A stretch of 64,000 nucleotides of DNA from Conchocele bisecta (Eukaryota > Mollusca > Bivalvia > Lucinida > Thyasiridae): the NCBI GenBank assembly GCA_029237695.1, contig CM055265.1, forward strand, positions 72,331,912 through 72,395,911. Direction: 5' to 3'. The position numbers and the translations under genes were made by a program. Each line of letters opens with the position of its first letter. Positions within the stretch are counted from its first letter, which is position 1. Of this stretch, positions 58,901 to 62,436 are shown in pieces. The notes below the pieces were generated by a model. That model had not been told where the DNA came from. It did no database searches and saw only the letters and a program-made list of their open reading frames with translations.

Positions 58901-61900
58901 ATTCTGAGCACGTCATCAGTTAATGCTCTGTCTATTTTAGTTTATGCATTTAACTTTACATTGACCTGTCTAACCAGCAAACAGTCGCCCCCACAACCCC
59001 CCATCCCCCAAATGCTCATTCCTCGCCACCCACTTTTCATCCCCAAAATCCCATCTCCCTAAATTTGCCACACAAATCACCATTCCCCAAATCCCCAAGC
59101 CCATCTCCCTAAATCCAAATCCCCAATTTCCTACCCATCCCCCACTCCAACCACAAATCCCCCACCCAAATCCCCACCCCATCCATAAATCCCCCACCCA
59201 AATCCCCAGCCATCCCTCAAATCATCACCCAATCCACAAATCCTTCACCGTGTCTAGCCAATTTTGCTCTACGTAGGTTTGACTTCCTTTGGTATTGCTA
59301 TATAAATTATTGTTATTCCCTCACCGATAGGCAAGAAGGGATATAGCGTTAGTCCATGTACGTATGTACGTATGTACGTATATACGTATGTACGTTAGTA
59401 ACACCTTTCATTTTTCAATAACTTATGAACCGCTTCACCGAGTTTGATAATATTTGCCCGCAATGTGTGTCTAGGGATCGTGCTTTGTTTTGCATACAAA
59501 CCACGTCCGACTGCCAAAGATCAAGGTCACTGGGGACTTCACGAAGGCTGCCAGTGAGGGATTAGCTTAGTGATAACGATGCCCTTGCTTGTATAGCGAT
59601 ATCGTAAGCCGAGTCAAGCTAAACTCCTGTGTTTTGCTCTTGAACAGTTTTATGCCGGATGTTGTGATATCCCACGTGTGGTTCATGAATGATGACGTAC
59701 TGGGCCTGAAGGATGACATCATTAGCCTCATCCTCACCAACGCCCGTGATGTCTCAGGTAAATGGCTGTGCATTGACTGACTACACACCAACCAATAATT
59801 AAATCCTGTCTCACTGTCAGTCTGGATTATAAACTGATTTTGTTGTTTCATTGGTCTGTGTGGTGTTGGGAGCATGTAAAGGGTAATTTGTGGCTCGAGA
59901 AATGGGGCTTATGGGATTTGTGATCAGTGTAGCTCTTGATCAAATAACACACTCCTGTAGCCTGATAATGGTCTACATTGGTTATTAGAAGCATGAAGGG
60001 TGTTCCATTAATAGAATGGCGAACAGTGCAGGCCCTGATCAGACTGCGCGGATGCGCAGGCTGATCTAGGTCTACACTGGTCGCATAACCCATAAGCCCA
60101 ATTTCTCCCATCACAACCGCATTTAACGATAGGAGTTCATCCTTACCGGAATCCCGATATCCCTGGTTTGGTCATCAGGTACATTTTTGGCTTTCTTTTG
60201 TACACGAGTGCTGAATCAGGTTATACCCATTATAAAAGTAGTAAGATTAGTACTAATCCTATTACTTTAGGGAATGTGGCTATGTGACTAGAATTGATGA
60301 GGACCTGGCACCAGATCGGTTATTCTAATTTCTGGGCTGAATTTATACGTTTTATTTAAATATTCAGTTCTGATTTTGGGATTATATGCGATTTATCCCC
60401 GTTAAACCTTGTCTAAAGTGACCTCAGCTGTTAAACCCCATTAAATAAATAATTTCATTGGTCCAATGATGCTACCAAATCACGTCCATATAATGGCGCA
60501 ACTGACATGGGTGCAATATAATTGTGTTTTTCACGAGGGTTTGAAGATCTAACTTTAATCTCTGAATGTGCCTACATGTTGTACTAGCCTCAGATGGTTA
60601 AACATGTTTCACTAGAAAGATGAACGTCTTTTTGAAGAAACATTTTGCCATATAGGTCAGTGTTATTTCGGTGTCTTTGCCTAATCTGGTTGTTTTCAAT
60701 TAAATATTGCATATTTCACAATAAATGTTCCAACTCTGGGTTTACTACATGATATGCCAGTCTAGGTAGAGACCAGCCTGCAGAACTGTGGGTAATCCTG
60801 GTTGTTCCCGTTCACTCAATAAAGCAACAAGTGTTATGTCGGGGGACAGTGTGGATCAGTAATATAAGGTTTGACAATGTCCAGCCGTAGGTAAGCATTT
60901 GCCGTGGCACGAGGGAACTGTTTGAACCCTAAGGCCGTAGGCCGCGGGTTCAAACAGTTCCAGAGTGCCACGGCAAATGTTTACCCACGGTTGGACATGG
61001 TCAAATATTATTGTTACATTTCCGTCGGATATATCATGCAATATGAGCATTTATGAAGTACTTTAGTACTTTGATAATCTGCTTCATTCAAACAGCTGAT
61101 TTACACATACAGATTCCAGGGCCGCAGTACACGTCTGGTGATGTAGGTGCCCTATCCTCCACATCAATTTCAAAATTTCAGTGCGACCATTGTGAACTGG
61201 TCTGGTGACGTAATGGCATGTTGTAGTAACGTCATGAGACACATGCATTACGTAAGTGTTGGCTTGGCCCCGGAATGAGCATTGTACAGCCATGGTCTAC
61301 AGCACGCGCTGTATGTTTTGAACACGGCTTTGAGCGGTGTCAAACAACGACAGTCATGTAACAATATGCTTTTAATACCGGCTGCCTTAAGATGTGTATT
61401 AGTTAGAAAGCCTGATGTTCCTGCTGGTTTGAGCCCCGCACAAAATTTACCCGGAAGTTAATAACAGGCCACATCACATCGCCAACAAAAGTCATAATAA
61501 ATGTCCCAAAGCAAACTTCAACAACTGCTAAAGATAGTTGGTTAACAGTAAACAAGTCTGTGTTGCTTTTAATGAAAATTACATTACAGTTATACTTTTC
61601 ATTAAAATGTTACCTGATAAATAGAATACCCGATCAGTGACTCAATTTGATATCGTGTTTATCAGGCTCGTCTGGAAACAGTTCCTAGACTTGCCTGATA
61701 AACTTGATACTCTGCTCTTATAAAACTTACAACCTTTGCTCTTATAAAGCTTTCTGTGCATGTTCTCCAAATTTGTACTCAAATTCAGGCAGTTGATTTG
61801 TCGAGACTGAGCATAGCTAAGCCTCGACCTATCAAACTTCCTAATTTCATGCATTCAATCAGATTATATTCTCAGAAACGCATGTTATCCTAATTTGTAC

Positions 61901-62303
61901 TCAAATTAGGCAGCTTAGACATAGCACTATGGCTTTCCTACCGTTACTATAGCGAGGAAAATAATAAATGAAAAAAGTCAGATAATGAAAAATAGAAGTT
62001 AAACATGATATAGAGACATGGCATGTTAGTCTATAGGCAGCTATGCTCAGCTGCGACCAATCAAACTTCCTGATTTCAAGCATTCAAACAGAATATGCTC
62101 AGAAAGTTTTGTATGTCCTGGTATTCTCTATGCTACAGTAAATGGGCGTCTGAGGAAGATCATAGGGTCGCTGTTGATCACGCCCGCATTCGGGGATAAC
62201 AACGGCACGGTTCACGTGATCACGGTCCCAGTCAATCCCACAACGACAATCTCGCCGTCCCCAACGTCGTCAGCACCAGTCACCACGTCCACGATATGGA
62301 TCG
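34849..62303 (+). CDS. Multi-exon gene: type II membrane protein with two SEA-like domains (3' end outside window)
   Basis: Ten exons join in one open frame (93, 235, 21, 113, 68, 200, 113, 68, 110, 165 nt; 395 codons plus one base) and every junction has matching phase and GT..AG borders. Predicted order: cytoplasmic tail 1-78, membrane segment about 82-106, short stalk 107-117, SEA-like domain 1 about 118-235, SEA-like domain 2 about 244-368, then a Ser/Thr/Pro-rich mucin-like start. SEA domains are known from membrane mucins and other heavily glycosylated surface proteins. Arg-rich residues before the membrane segment suggest N-in/C-out (type II). Each SEA-like domain has two Cys at equivalent positions (152/171 and 279/298), probably a disulfide. 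Neither has the GSVVV-type self-cleavage motif. The last donor is phase 1, so more exons lie to the right. Exon model is strong; the SEA assignment is from pattern and exon layout; specific function is unknown. Confidence 0.82.
34960..35570. repeat. 50-bp minisatellite, 12 units, beside the exon 1 donor
   Basis: Exactly 50-bp spacing from 34964 to 35364, then slight irregularity. Unit: GATGTTCACGTTTCATACAA, GCAATGTGCGTCCGTACC, ATTATAGAATA. It starts about 20 bp after the donor of exon 1. Confidence 0.93.
35846..36137. mobile_element. TAGCCTATTTCACC-family MITE (intron 1)
   Basis: Inverted ends CAGCCTATTTCACC / GTGAAATAGGCTACTGG, centre ATTATCACAGTCATCTTGGC. Confidence 0.8.
36300..36630. repeat. 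Two hairpins: CATAAGAAACGAG and GTGTGAAATGTCCATATTTC
   Basis: The second (36561-36622) is a perfect 31-bp-arm palindrome. The first belongs to the repeat seen at 10235-10475. Confidence 0.75.
36960..37045 (+). repeat. Fragment of GGCTGTGACTGGAG-family MITE
   Basis: GTGTAGATCAGGATAT and CCATTTCAGCAATGAAACGC only. Confidence 0.6.
37125..37306. repeat. GAACCGTCTCG hairpin MITE with longer flank, and poly-C tract
   Basis: The flank ACACCTTTACGGGTAT before the hairpin is also present at 63100, so the element is larger than the hairpin. C run at 37291-37306. Confidence 0.7.
37405..37566. repeat. Palindromic repeat (GACAGCACATGAGAATGG arms)
   Basis: Arms meet at TCTCCACTGGAGA. Similar layout at 46083-46240. 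Confidence 0.68.
37587..37775. repeat. Dispersed 180-bp repeat, copy 2
   Basis: See the copy at 7312-7500. Confidence 0.72.
38028..38252 (-). mobile_element. GGCTGTGACTGGAG-family MITE
   Basis: TGGCTGTGCTTGGAGAAACAGG start; CGCTCCTGATCAAATAGCAC and GGTGTTTCACTGTTGGAATG inside. Confidence 0.72.
38757..39195. mobile_element. TTAA-type MITE with nested GGCCCGTTTCAC MITE (38896-39131)
   Basis: Left end AACCCTTTCACC with hairpin GAGCCGGCTTGTAACAAGCC; right end GGGGTTAAAG after the inner element. Confidence 0.76.
39196..39726. other. Intron 1 sequence, nothing recognised
   Basis: No repeat shared within the window, no exon signal. Confidence 0.5.
39727..39965. mobile_element. ATGTGATTTTGTACC-family MITE, full length
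   Basis: Ends GAGGCACGCCATGTGATTTT / AAAATTACATGGCGTGCCTC; arms with TTTCATGAAATACGT. Confidence 0.85.
39966..40828. other. Intron 1 sequence, C-rich patch
   Basis: GGCGCGGATACAGGGGG followed by a C run (40384-40437) is a fragment of the GGGCGGATC-type element; CATACAACAACAACAG occurs twice (40468, 40565). Confidence 0.5.
40829..41416. mobile_element. DNA transposon remnant with AGGCCAAAA ends
   Basis: Ends AGGCCAAAAAAAATAATTG..TGTTTCCGGTAAC and the inverse TTACCGGAAACACAAC..GTTTTGGCCT. Inner G run at 41067-41084 and two GAAACACGGACAA.TTAAATG units. Confidence 0.75.
41433..41505 (-). repeat. tRNA-derived SINE head, copy 1
   Basis: On the minus strand, GCCCGGT pairs fully with ATCGGGC, the T stem GTGGG/CCCAC is intact, A-box TTAGCTCAGTTGG and B-box GGTTCAAACCC are present, and the anticodon position reads AGT (Thr-like). 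A second copy lies 245 bp away in the same orientation and the similarity extends past both ends of the tRNA part (41416-41540 versus 41661-41788), which fits SINE units in tandem better than two tRNA genes. Confidence 0.68.
41678..41750 (-). repeat. tRNA-derived SINE head, copy 2
   Basis: Same orientation and nearly the same sequence as copy 1, with a few substitutions in stems. On the minus strand both copies are preceded by GGTGTGGTGT and followed by a CACTTTTTCCCCTTAG-like stretch. No protein is implied by the open frames crossing it. Confidence 0.65.
41967..42039 (+). tRNA. tRNA-Thr(TGT)-like sequence
   Basis: A cloverleaf can be drawn: A-box TTAGCTCAGTCGG, anticodon loop CTTGTAA (anticodon TGT), B-box GGTTCGAGTCC, and a run of six T from 42044 that would stop RNA polymerase III. 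The acceptor stem is imperfect (a C-A mismatch), so this may be a tRNA pseudogene or a SINE head instead of a working gene. It lies between inverted copies of a TTCGGCTAATTCTGCGC motif (about 41864 and 42445 onward), which suggests it sits within a larger repeat. Confidence 0.5.
42050..42782. other. Intron 1 sequence, nothing recognised
   Basis: Three copies of a GCGCAG.ATTAGCCGA motif (41870, 42247, 42452) are the only structure. Confidence 0.5.
42783..43135. mobile_element. GCTCCAGATAAG-family MITE, complete, next to the exon 6 copy
   Basis: Ends GTGCTCCAGATAAGTAATTA / GCTTATCTGGAGCTC. Its right part shares private variants with 55432-55600. Confidence 0.82.
43148..43256 (-). pseudogene. 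Antisense copy of the 3' part of exon 6 plus its donor site, inside intron 1
   Basis: The minus strand of 43164-43256 matches exon 6 from 55318 to 55403; I see no difference over the first roughly 70 nt, then a poly-C expansion adds 7 nt and breaks the frame. The match continues through the splice donor GTAATC and about 15 bp of intron. The neighbouring MITE (42957-43135) also matches the MITE that follows exon 6 (55432-55600), including private variants, so about 290 bp was duplicated in inverted orientation. It lacks the exon start and cannot encode a domain. Flanks: an entire GCTCCAGATAAG MITE on the left and a 5'-truncated copy of the same family on the right. Confidence 0.88.
43257..44917. 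mobile_element. 5'-truncated GCTCCAGATAAG MITE split by a tandem-repeat element
   Basis: Pieces 43257-43284 (TTTTTATTGCTTTTT) and 44835-44917 (TGATTTCAATTGGGTTTTTG, GCTTATCTGGAACTC) form one element. Confidence 0.75.
43284..44834 (+). repeat. Tandem-repeat element with TTTAGCTCGAC head, alternating 158/181-bp units
   Basis: GGAATACT anchors lie at 43382, 43563, 43721, 43902, 44060, 44241, 44421 and 44579, so spacing is 181,158,181,158,181,180,158 bp. The longer unit carries an extra TTGGTTAAGGTTTTTAGTCA copy. The end has TAGTCGAGCT, the inverse of the head. Confidence 0.9.
45299..45533 (+). CDS. Exon 2: cytoplasmic tail end and transmembrane segment, residues 32-109
   Basis: Acceptor TTCTCTTCAG precedes 45299 and donor GTAAAC starts at 45534; phase 0 in, phase 1 out. 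The first 47 residues are hydrophilic with many Tyr, His and Ser and end in a basic Arg/Ser/Trp patch (about residues 71-78). This is followed by Ile-Pro-Cys-Cys, a run of seven Leu, and a hydrophobic stretch ending Val-Tyr-Tyr-Leu-Ile-Ser (residues 79-107), a single membrane span. The basic patch on the N-terminal side places the N-terminus in the cytosol by the positive-inside rule. The Cys pair at the membrane face could be palmitoylated (inference). A signal-anchor is more likely than a cleaved signal peptide, because 78 polar residues precede it. Confidence 0.85.
45562..45806. mobile_element. ATGTGATTTTGTACC-family MITE right after exon 2
   Basis: Ends AATGTGATTTTGTACCT / AGGTACAAAATCACATGGC; begins about 30 bp after the exon 2 donor. 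Confidence 0.8.
46083..46240. repeat. Palindromic repeat with TGTCATCTGCTG ends
   Basis: Centre AATCATTTCCATTGGAAATGATT. Confidence 0.7.
46270..46788 (-). mobile_element. GTACATGCCCAC-family MITE, TTAA flanked
   Basis: TTAA at 46266-46269 and 46789-46792; ends within 50 bp of exon 3. Confidence 0.82.
46838..46858 (+). CDS. Exon 3: 21-nt micro-exon, residues 110-116
   Basis: A pyrimidine-rich acceptor (TTCTGTTTCAG) and a consensus donor GTAAGT enclose 21 nt. With phase 1 on both sides it adds seven residues (Ala-Asp-Gly-Pro-Asn-Thr-His) between the membrane span and the first SEA-like domain, a short polar stalk. Because length is a multiple of three and both phases are equal, skipping it would keep the frame, so it could be an alternative cassette. 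Its assignment rests on strong splice sites, matching phase and position; there is no homology evidence for such a short piece. It lies 46 bp after the end of a TTAA-flanked MITE. Confidence 0.62.
46966..47198. mobile_element. Diverged GGCCCGTTTCAC-family MITE
   Basis: GTTTCACTAATCTTCGTACG start and TTATTGAAACGGGCCCC end; centre differs from other copies. Confidence 0.7.
47216..47415. mobile_element. ATGTGATTTTGTACC-family MITE, one end missing
   Basis: CATGTGATTTTGTACCTAAT start; inner AATTCTATTCCGCA.TTGCT repeated twice. Confidence 0.68.
47480..47613. mobile_element. hAT-like MITE, CACAGGT family copy 5
   Basis: 134 bp; exact 8-bp duplication GGCTAACT at 47472-47479 and 47614-47621. Confidence 0.9.
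48083..48326. mobile_element. GGCCCGTTTCAC-family MITE, full length
   Basis: GCCCGTTTCACTAAACTTCC / AGTTTAGTGAAACGGACC with GCATAGGCTGCATAAGCAGC centre. Confidence 0.84.
48330..48700. other. Intron 3 sequence, nothing recognised
   Basis: AT-rich up to the acceptor of exon 4. Confidence 0.5.
48718..48830 (+). CDS. Exon 4: N-terminal part of SEA-like domain 1, residues 117-154
   Basis: Acceptor TGTTCCAG ends at 48717; donor GTAATA starts at 48831; phase 1 in, phase 0 out, 113 nt. The peptide begins Val-Thr-Ser-Thr-Asn-Val-Ser, continues through Asn-Val-Pro-Tyr-Thr-Ala-Glu and Asn-Asp-Thr-Ala-Ser-Phe-Gln-Asp, and ends Lys-Pro-Leu-Cys-Val-Glu. The layout (first beta strand with Thr, then S..F..L.. 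helix start, then Cys) is the usual start of SEA domains. Two N-glycosylation sequons are present (Asn122, Asn139). Exon 7 has the same length and phases and shares Asn, Thr, Phe, Ala, Pro and Cys at equal positions, so the two are duplicates. Confidence 0.85.
49008..49244. mobile_element. GGCCCGTTTCAC-family MITE (intron 4)
   Basis: GGGCCGTTTCACTAAAC / GAGTTTAGTGAAACCGGCCCC ends. Confidence 0.83.
49290..49530. repeat. Intronic repeat (TGCCTGGTTTGGCCCTCA), copy 1 of 3
   Basis: Shares GGTTATT.CCATTATAAAAGTA and GATTA.TACTAATCCT-like sequence with 52103-52628 and 60125-60440. Introns of the same gene hold all three. Confidence 0.65.
49650..49717 (+). CDS. Exon 5: middle helix of SEA-like domain 1, residues 155-176
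   Basis: A long pyrimidine tract and CTCACAG precede 49650, and the donor AG|GTACAG follows 49717; 68 nt, phase 0 in, phase 2 out. The peptide starts Met-Asp-Lys-Phe-Phe-Thr-Asp-Ser and ends Lys-Gly-Cys-Asp-Val-Glu-Leu-Leu. This fits the SEA region where a helix is followed by a short strand just before the loop that carries the cleavage site in mucins. Cys171 matches Cys298 of exon 8, and Ser162, Arg167 and Val173 are also shared with exon 8. The exon is followed within 20 bp by a GCTCCAGATAAG-type MITE that is itself split by a pearl-like element. Confidence 0.85.
49733..51563. mobile_element. GCTCCAGATAAG-family MITE split by a pearl-like element
   Basis: Pieces 49733-49994 and 51426-51563 join to give the usual element; the break lies where intact copies read CAAAGCAAA..TTATTCAATA. 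Confidence 0.82.
49995..51425 (+). mobile_element. pearl-like (Helentron-derived) element with 162-bp tandem core
   Basis: Eight core units begin at 50048, 50210, 50363, 50525, 50687, 50849, 51011 and 51173 (period 162 bp, one of 153). The left end has the hairpin GATGGCGCGCCATC (50005-50018) and TATACCCACTTT (50023); the right end has an ACGG/ACGT microsatellite (51319-51368) and the exact inverse AAAGTGGGTATA (51408-51419). Left flank, core repeats, ACGG microsatellite and right flank is the published plan of bivalve pearl elements. No Rep/helicase gene, so non-autonomous. Confidence 0.83.
51704..52070. mobile_element. GAATGAATGGCC-family element, copy 1
   Basis: TATAATTCCAGCACAAAAAT at left; the right half is a hairpin with arms GGAATGAATGGCCTTTTTG...ACTGGACGAGGCC. 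Second copy at 62437-62795. Confidence 0.78.
52103..52628. repeat. Intronic repeat copy 2, split by a TAGCCTATTTCACC MITE (52206-52512)
   Basis: Outer parts match 60125-60330 (GGAATCCCG.TATCCCTGGT, GAGGACCTGGCACCAG). Confidence 0.74.
52206..52512. mobile_element. TAGCCTATTTCACC-family MITE, nested
   Basis: Ends AGCCTATTTCACCAACATTG / GATGAAATTGGCTAC and TTATCACAGCCATTTTGGCT centre. Confidence 0.84.
52629..53332. other. Intron 5 sequence
   Basis: GCTCGTTCGTCGAACGAGC hairpin at 52650; 53028-53095 resembles 60375-60435, so part of the repeat pair above. Confidence 0.5.
53333..53625. mobile_element. ATGTGATTTTGTACC-family MITE plus a tandem end fragment
   Basis: Full element 53333-53582 (GAGACACGCCATGTGATTTT / CACATGGCGTGTCTC) followed at once by a second GAGACACGCCATGTG end. 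Confidence 0.83.
53780..54259. mobile_element. Truncated GTACATG MITE, then one full and one partial GGCCCGTTTCAC MITE
   Basis: 53780-53885 is the left end of the TTAA family; 53887-54124 is full length; 54130-54259 is a right half only. Confidence 0.76.
54260..54750. other. Intron 5 sequence, nothing recognised
   Basis: AT-rich, no shared repeat or exon signal. Confidence 0.5.
54752..54980. mobile_element. ATGTGATTTTGTACC-family MITE
   Basis: GAGACCCGCCATGTGATTTT left end; right end TACAAAATCACAG; arms CAGAGTACGC/GTACTCTGAAAATTTTG. Confidence 0.76.
54981..55172. mobile_element. MITE with CAGAGCTTCAGTTAA ends, next to exon 6
   Basis: Inverted ends CAGAGCTTCAGTTAAAGTGC / GCACCTTAACTGGAGCTCTG, centre AGAATCGTCTCGATGAGACG. 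Ends 31 bp before the exon 6 acceptor. Its terminus resembles that of the GCTCCAGATAAG family. Confidence 0.8.
55204..55403 (+). CDS. Exon 6: C-terminal part of SEA-like domain 1 and linker, residues 177-243
   Basis: Acceptor ATTCCACAG ends at 55203; donor GTAATC starts at 55404; 200 nt, phase 2 in, phase 1 out. After Arg177 comes Gln-Asp-Asn-Val-Arg-Ala-Tyr-Phe-Ile-Leu, the position where cleaving SEA domains have Gly-Ser-Val-Val-Val; here Gly-Ser is absent, so autoproteolysis is unlikely. The stretch Ile-Thr-Glu-Thr-Val-Asp-Gly-Ile-Ile matches the second SEA helix. The end is Pro-rich (Pro-Gly-Pro-Val-Thr-Pro-Ile-Pro-Pro-Pro-Glu), a linker to the next domain. A MITE ends about 31 bp before the acceptor. 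The last 86 nt plus 15 bp of intron are copied antisense at 43148-43256. The equivalent region in domain 2 is split by an extra intron. Confidence 0.83.
55425..55600. mobile_element. GCTCCAGATAAG-family MITE, truncated at both ends
   Basis: Begins 22 bp after the exon 6 donor; source or sister of the copy at 42957-43135. Confidence 0.8.
55601..55735. repeat. Three tandem 44-47-bp units derived from the GGCTGTGACTGGAG MITE
   Basis: Each unit has TAGCTCCTGATC (or TAGTTGCTGATC) and TGACTGG.GA.A..TG..TTTGTG, the first 45 bp of that MITE. Confidence 0.72.
55845..56073. mobile_element. GGCCCGTTTCAC-family MITE ending beside exon 7 acceptor
   Basis: GGGGCCCGTTTCACTAAAC start, AGTTTAGTGAAACGGCCC end; only about 23 bp separate it from exon 7. 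Confidence 0.82.
56097..56209 (+). CDS. Exon 7: N-terminal part of SEA-like domain 2, residues 244-281
   Basis: Acceptor ATCTTGCAG ends at 56096; donor GTGAGT starts at 56210; 113 nt, phase 1 in, phase 0 out, the same as exon 4. The peptide carries two overlapping-style sequons, Asn249 (Asn-Leu-Thr) and Asn256 (Asn-Leu-Thr), then Asn-Pro-Ser-Thr-Asp-Ile-Phe-Lys-Phe-Leu and ends Pro-Phe-Cys-Asn-Asp. Eight positions are identical to exon 4, including the first sequon Asn and the Cys. A MITE of the GGCCCGTTTCAC family ends only about 25 bp before the acceptor, so the branch point probably lies in transposon-derived sequence. Confidence 0.85.
56401..56588. mobile_element. pogo/Tigger-like MITE, copy 2, TA flanked
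   Basis: CAGTGAAACCTCTCTAAACC / GGTTTAGAGAGGTTCCACTG with TA at 56399-56400 and 56589-56590, the target duplication of Tc1/mariner elements. Confidence 0.83.
56695..56880 (+). mobile_element. tRNA-derived SINE with conserved central domain
   Basis: Head 56711-56783 has a tRNA-like A-box region and the B-box GGGTTCAAACC. The body contains CGGATGAGACTTTAAAC and GGTCCCAT, then GACGTTAAACCC, which resembles the conserved central domain of the SINE superfamilies widespread in molluscs. It lies in the intron between exons 7 and 8. Confidence 0.6.
56890..57226. mobile_element. GCTCCAGATAAG-family MITE, head truncated
   Basis: Starts at AGCGAGTATCAAAAAGCAAT; the other end CTTATCTGCAGCGC is present. 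Confidence 0.76.
57277..57344 (+). CDS. Exon 8: middle helix of SEA-like domain 2, residues 282-303
   Basis: Acceptor ATTTCCAG ends at 57276; donor AG|GTAGTC follows 57344; 68 nt, phase 0 in, phase 2 out, the same as exon 5. The peptide is Leu-Met-Leu-Ile-Leu-Tyr-Asn-Ser-Pro-Leu-Arg-Asp-Arg-Leu followed by His-Ser-Cys-Glu-Val-Lys-Thr-Phe. Ser, Arg, Cys and Val are at the same positions as in exon 5. The donor is weaker than the others (GTAGTC). A truncated GCTCCAGATAAG MITE ends about 50 bp before the acceptor, and a TTAA-flanked MITE begins 13 bp after the donor. Confidence 0.83.
57361..57544. mobile_element. TTAA-flanked (piggyBac-like) MITE, sharing a TTAA with the next element
   Basis: TTAA at 57357-57360 and 57545-57548; right end GTTGAAAGGG; hairpin GACGGCTCGTCATGAGCCGGC. 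Confidence 0.78.
57549..57984 (+). mobile_element. GTACATGCCCAC-family MITE, TTAA flanked
   Basis: TTAA at 57545-57548 and 57985-57988; ends AGGTACATGCCCACTC / GAGTGGGTACCT. Confidence 0.83.
58148..58656 (+). mobile_element. Junction of a TAGCC-MITE fragment with a GTACATGCCCAC MITE
   Basis: TGTAGCCGATTTCATC fragment (58148-58172) runs straight into CATGCCCATTC..; right TTAA at 58657-58660. Confidence 0.74.
58661..58775. mobile_element. TTAA-type MITE, right end missing
   Basis: CCCTTTCAACACCACAGG start; hairpin GCCGGCTCGTGACTAGCC; cut after GCACTTTTTGCAA. Confidence 0.75.
58975..59240. repeat. C-rich, G-poor strand-asymmetric tract
   Basis: Irregular CCCCAAATCCCC / CCCACCC units for about 260 bp; the minus strand is G-rich with many GGGG runs, so it could form G-quadruplexes or triplex DNA. 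Confidence 0.8.
59290..59560. repeat. Repeat with TACGTATG microsatellite
   Basis: GTACGTATGTACGTATGTAC at 59358-59396, between CTCACCGATAGGCAAGAAGG and AACCGCTTCACCGAGTTTG. Confidence 0.65.
59648..59757 (+). CDS. Exon 9: strand/helix part of SEA-like domain 2, residues 304-340
   Basis: Acceptor CTTGAACAG ends at 59647; donor GTAAAT starts at 59758; 110 nt, phase 2 in, phase 1 out. The peptide begins Ser-Phe-Met-Pro-Asp-Val-Val-Ile-Ser-His-Val-Trp-Phe-Met, the strand at the SEA cleavage loop, but Gly-Ser is replaced by Pro-Asp, so self-cleavage is not expected. It continues Leu-Gly-Leu-Lys-Asp-Asp-Ile-Ile-Ser-Leu-Ile, the second helix, aligned with Ile-Thr-Glu-Thr-Val-Asp-Gly-Ile-Ile in exon 6. 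The domain end lies on exon 10, so this domain has one intron more than domain 1. Confidence 0.83.
59888..60118 (-). mobile_element. GGCTGTGACTGGAG-family MITE (intron 9)
   Basis: TAGCTCTTGATCAAATAACA and CTGATCAGACTGCGCGGATG; end CTCCCATCACAACC. Confidence 0.78.
60125..60440. repeat. Intronic repeat copy 3, uninterrupted
   Basis: GGAATCCCGATATCCCTGGT and GAGGACCTGGCACCAGATCG; shows the empty site for the MITE at 52206-52512. Confidence 0.74.
60441..60869. other. Intron 9 sequence, nothing recognised
   Basis: No repeat or exon signal seen. Confidence 0.5.
60870..61006. repeat. Hairpin repeat (TTTGCCGTGGCAC arms)
   Basis: Arms of about 65 bp around AAGGCCGTAGGCCGC; inner GGAACTGTTTGAACCC. 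Confidence 0.8.
61007..62130. other. Intron 9 sequence with two short repeats
   Basis: Fragment of the TTTATCAGG palindrome at 61612-61715; direct repeat of about 65 bp (CAAACTTCCT.ATTTCA.GCATTC) at 61812-61877 and 62042-62107. Confidence 0.6.
62139..62303 (+). CDS. Exon 10: end of SEA-like domain 2 and start of Ser/Thr/Pro-rich region, residues 341-395
   Basis: Acceptor ATGCTACAG ends at 62138; donor GTAATA starts at 62304; 165 nt, phase 1 in and out. The first part (Val-Asn-Gly-Arg-Leu-Arg-Lys-Ile-Ile-Gly-Ser-Leu-Leu) finishes the SEA fold, with a sequon at Asn362. From residue about 369 on, Thr, Ser and Pro dominate (Pro-Thr-Thr-Thr-Ile-Ser-Pro-Ser-Pro-Thr-Ser-Ser), typical of O-glycosylated mucin-like linkers. 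The exon ends in phase 1, so the protein continues past 62303. I saw no convincing next exon before 64000. Confidence 0.8.
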
Positions 62304-62436
62304 GTAATAAGTATTCCATCTTGCGTGAGCTGTTAAAATGGGTCTTATGACGCTTGCACCCAAGAATAGCCTGTGCATTCAGATCAGGGTATTTTCTGGT
62401 CTCCATTCTGTTGATTGAACACAATGTATGCCTTTA

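Noticed and set aside
59370..59400. TACG repeats as regulatory sites
   Set aside because: A plain microsatellite within a dispersed repeat; no supporting context.
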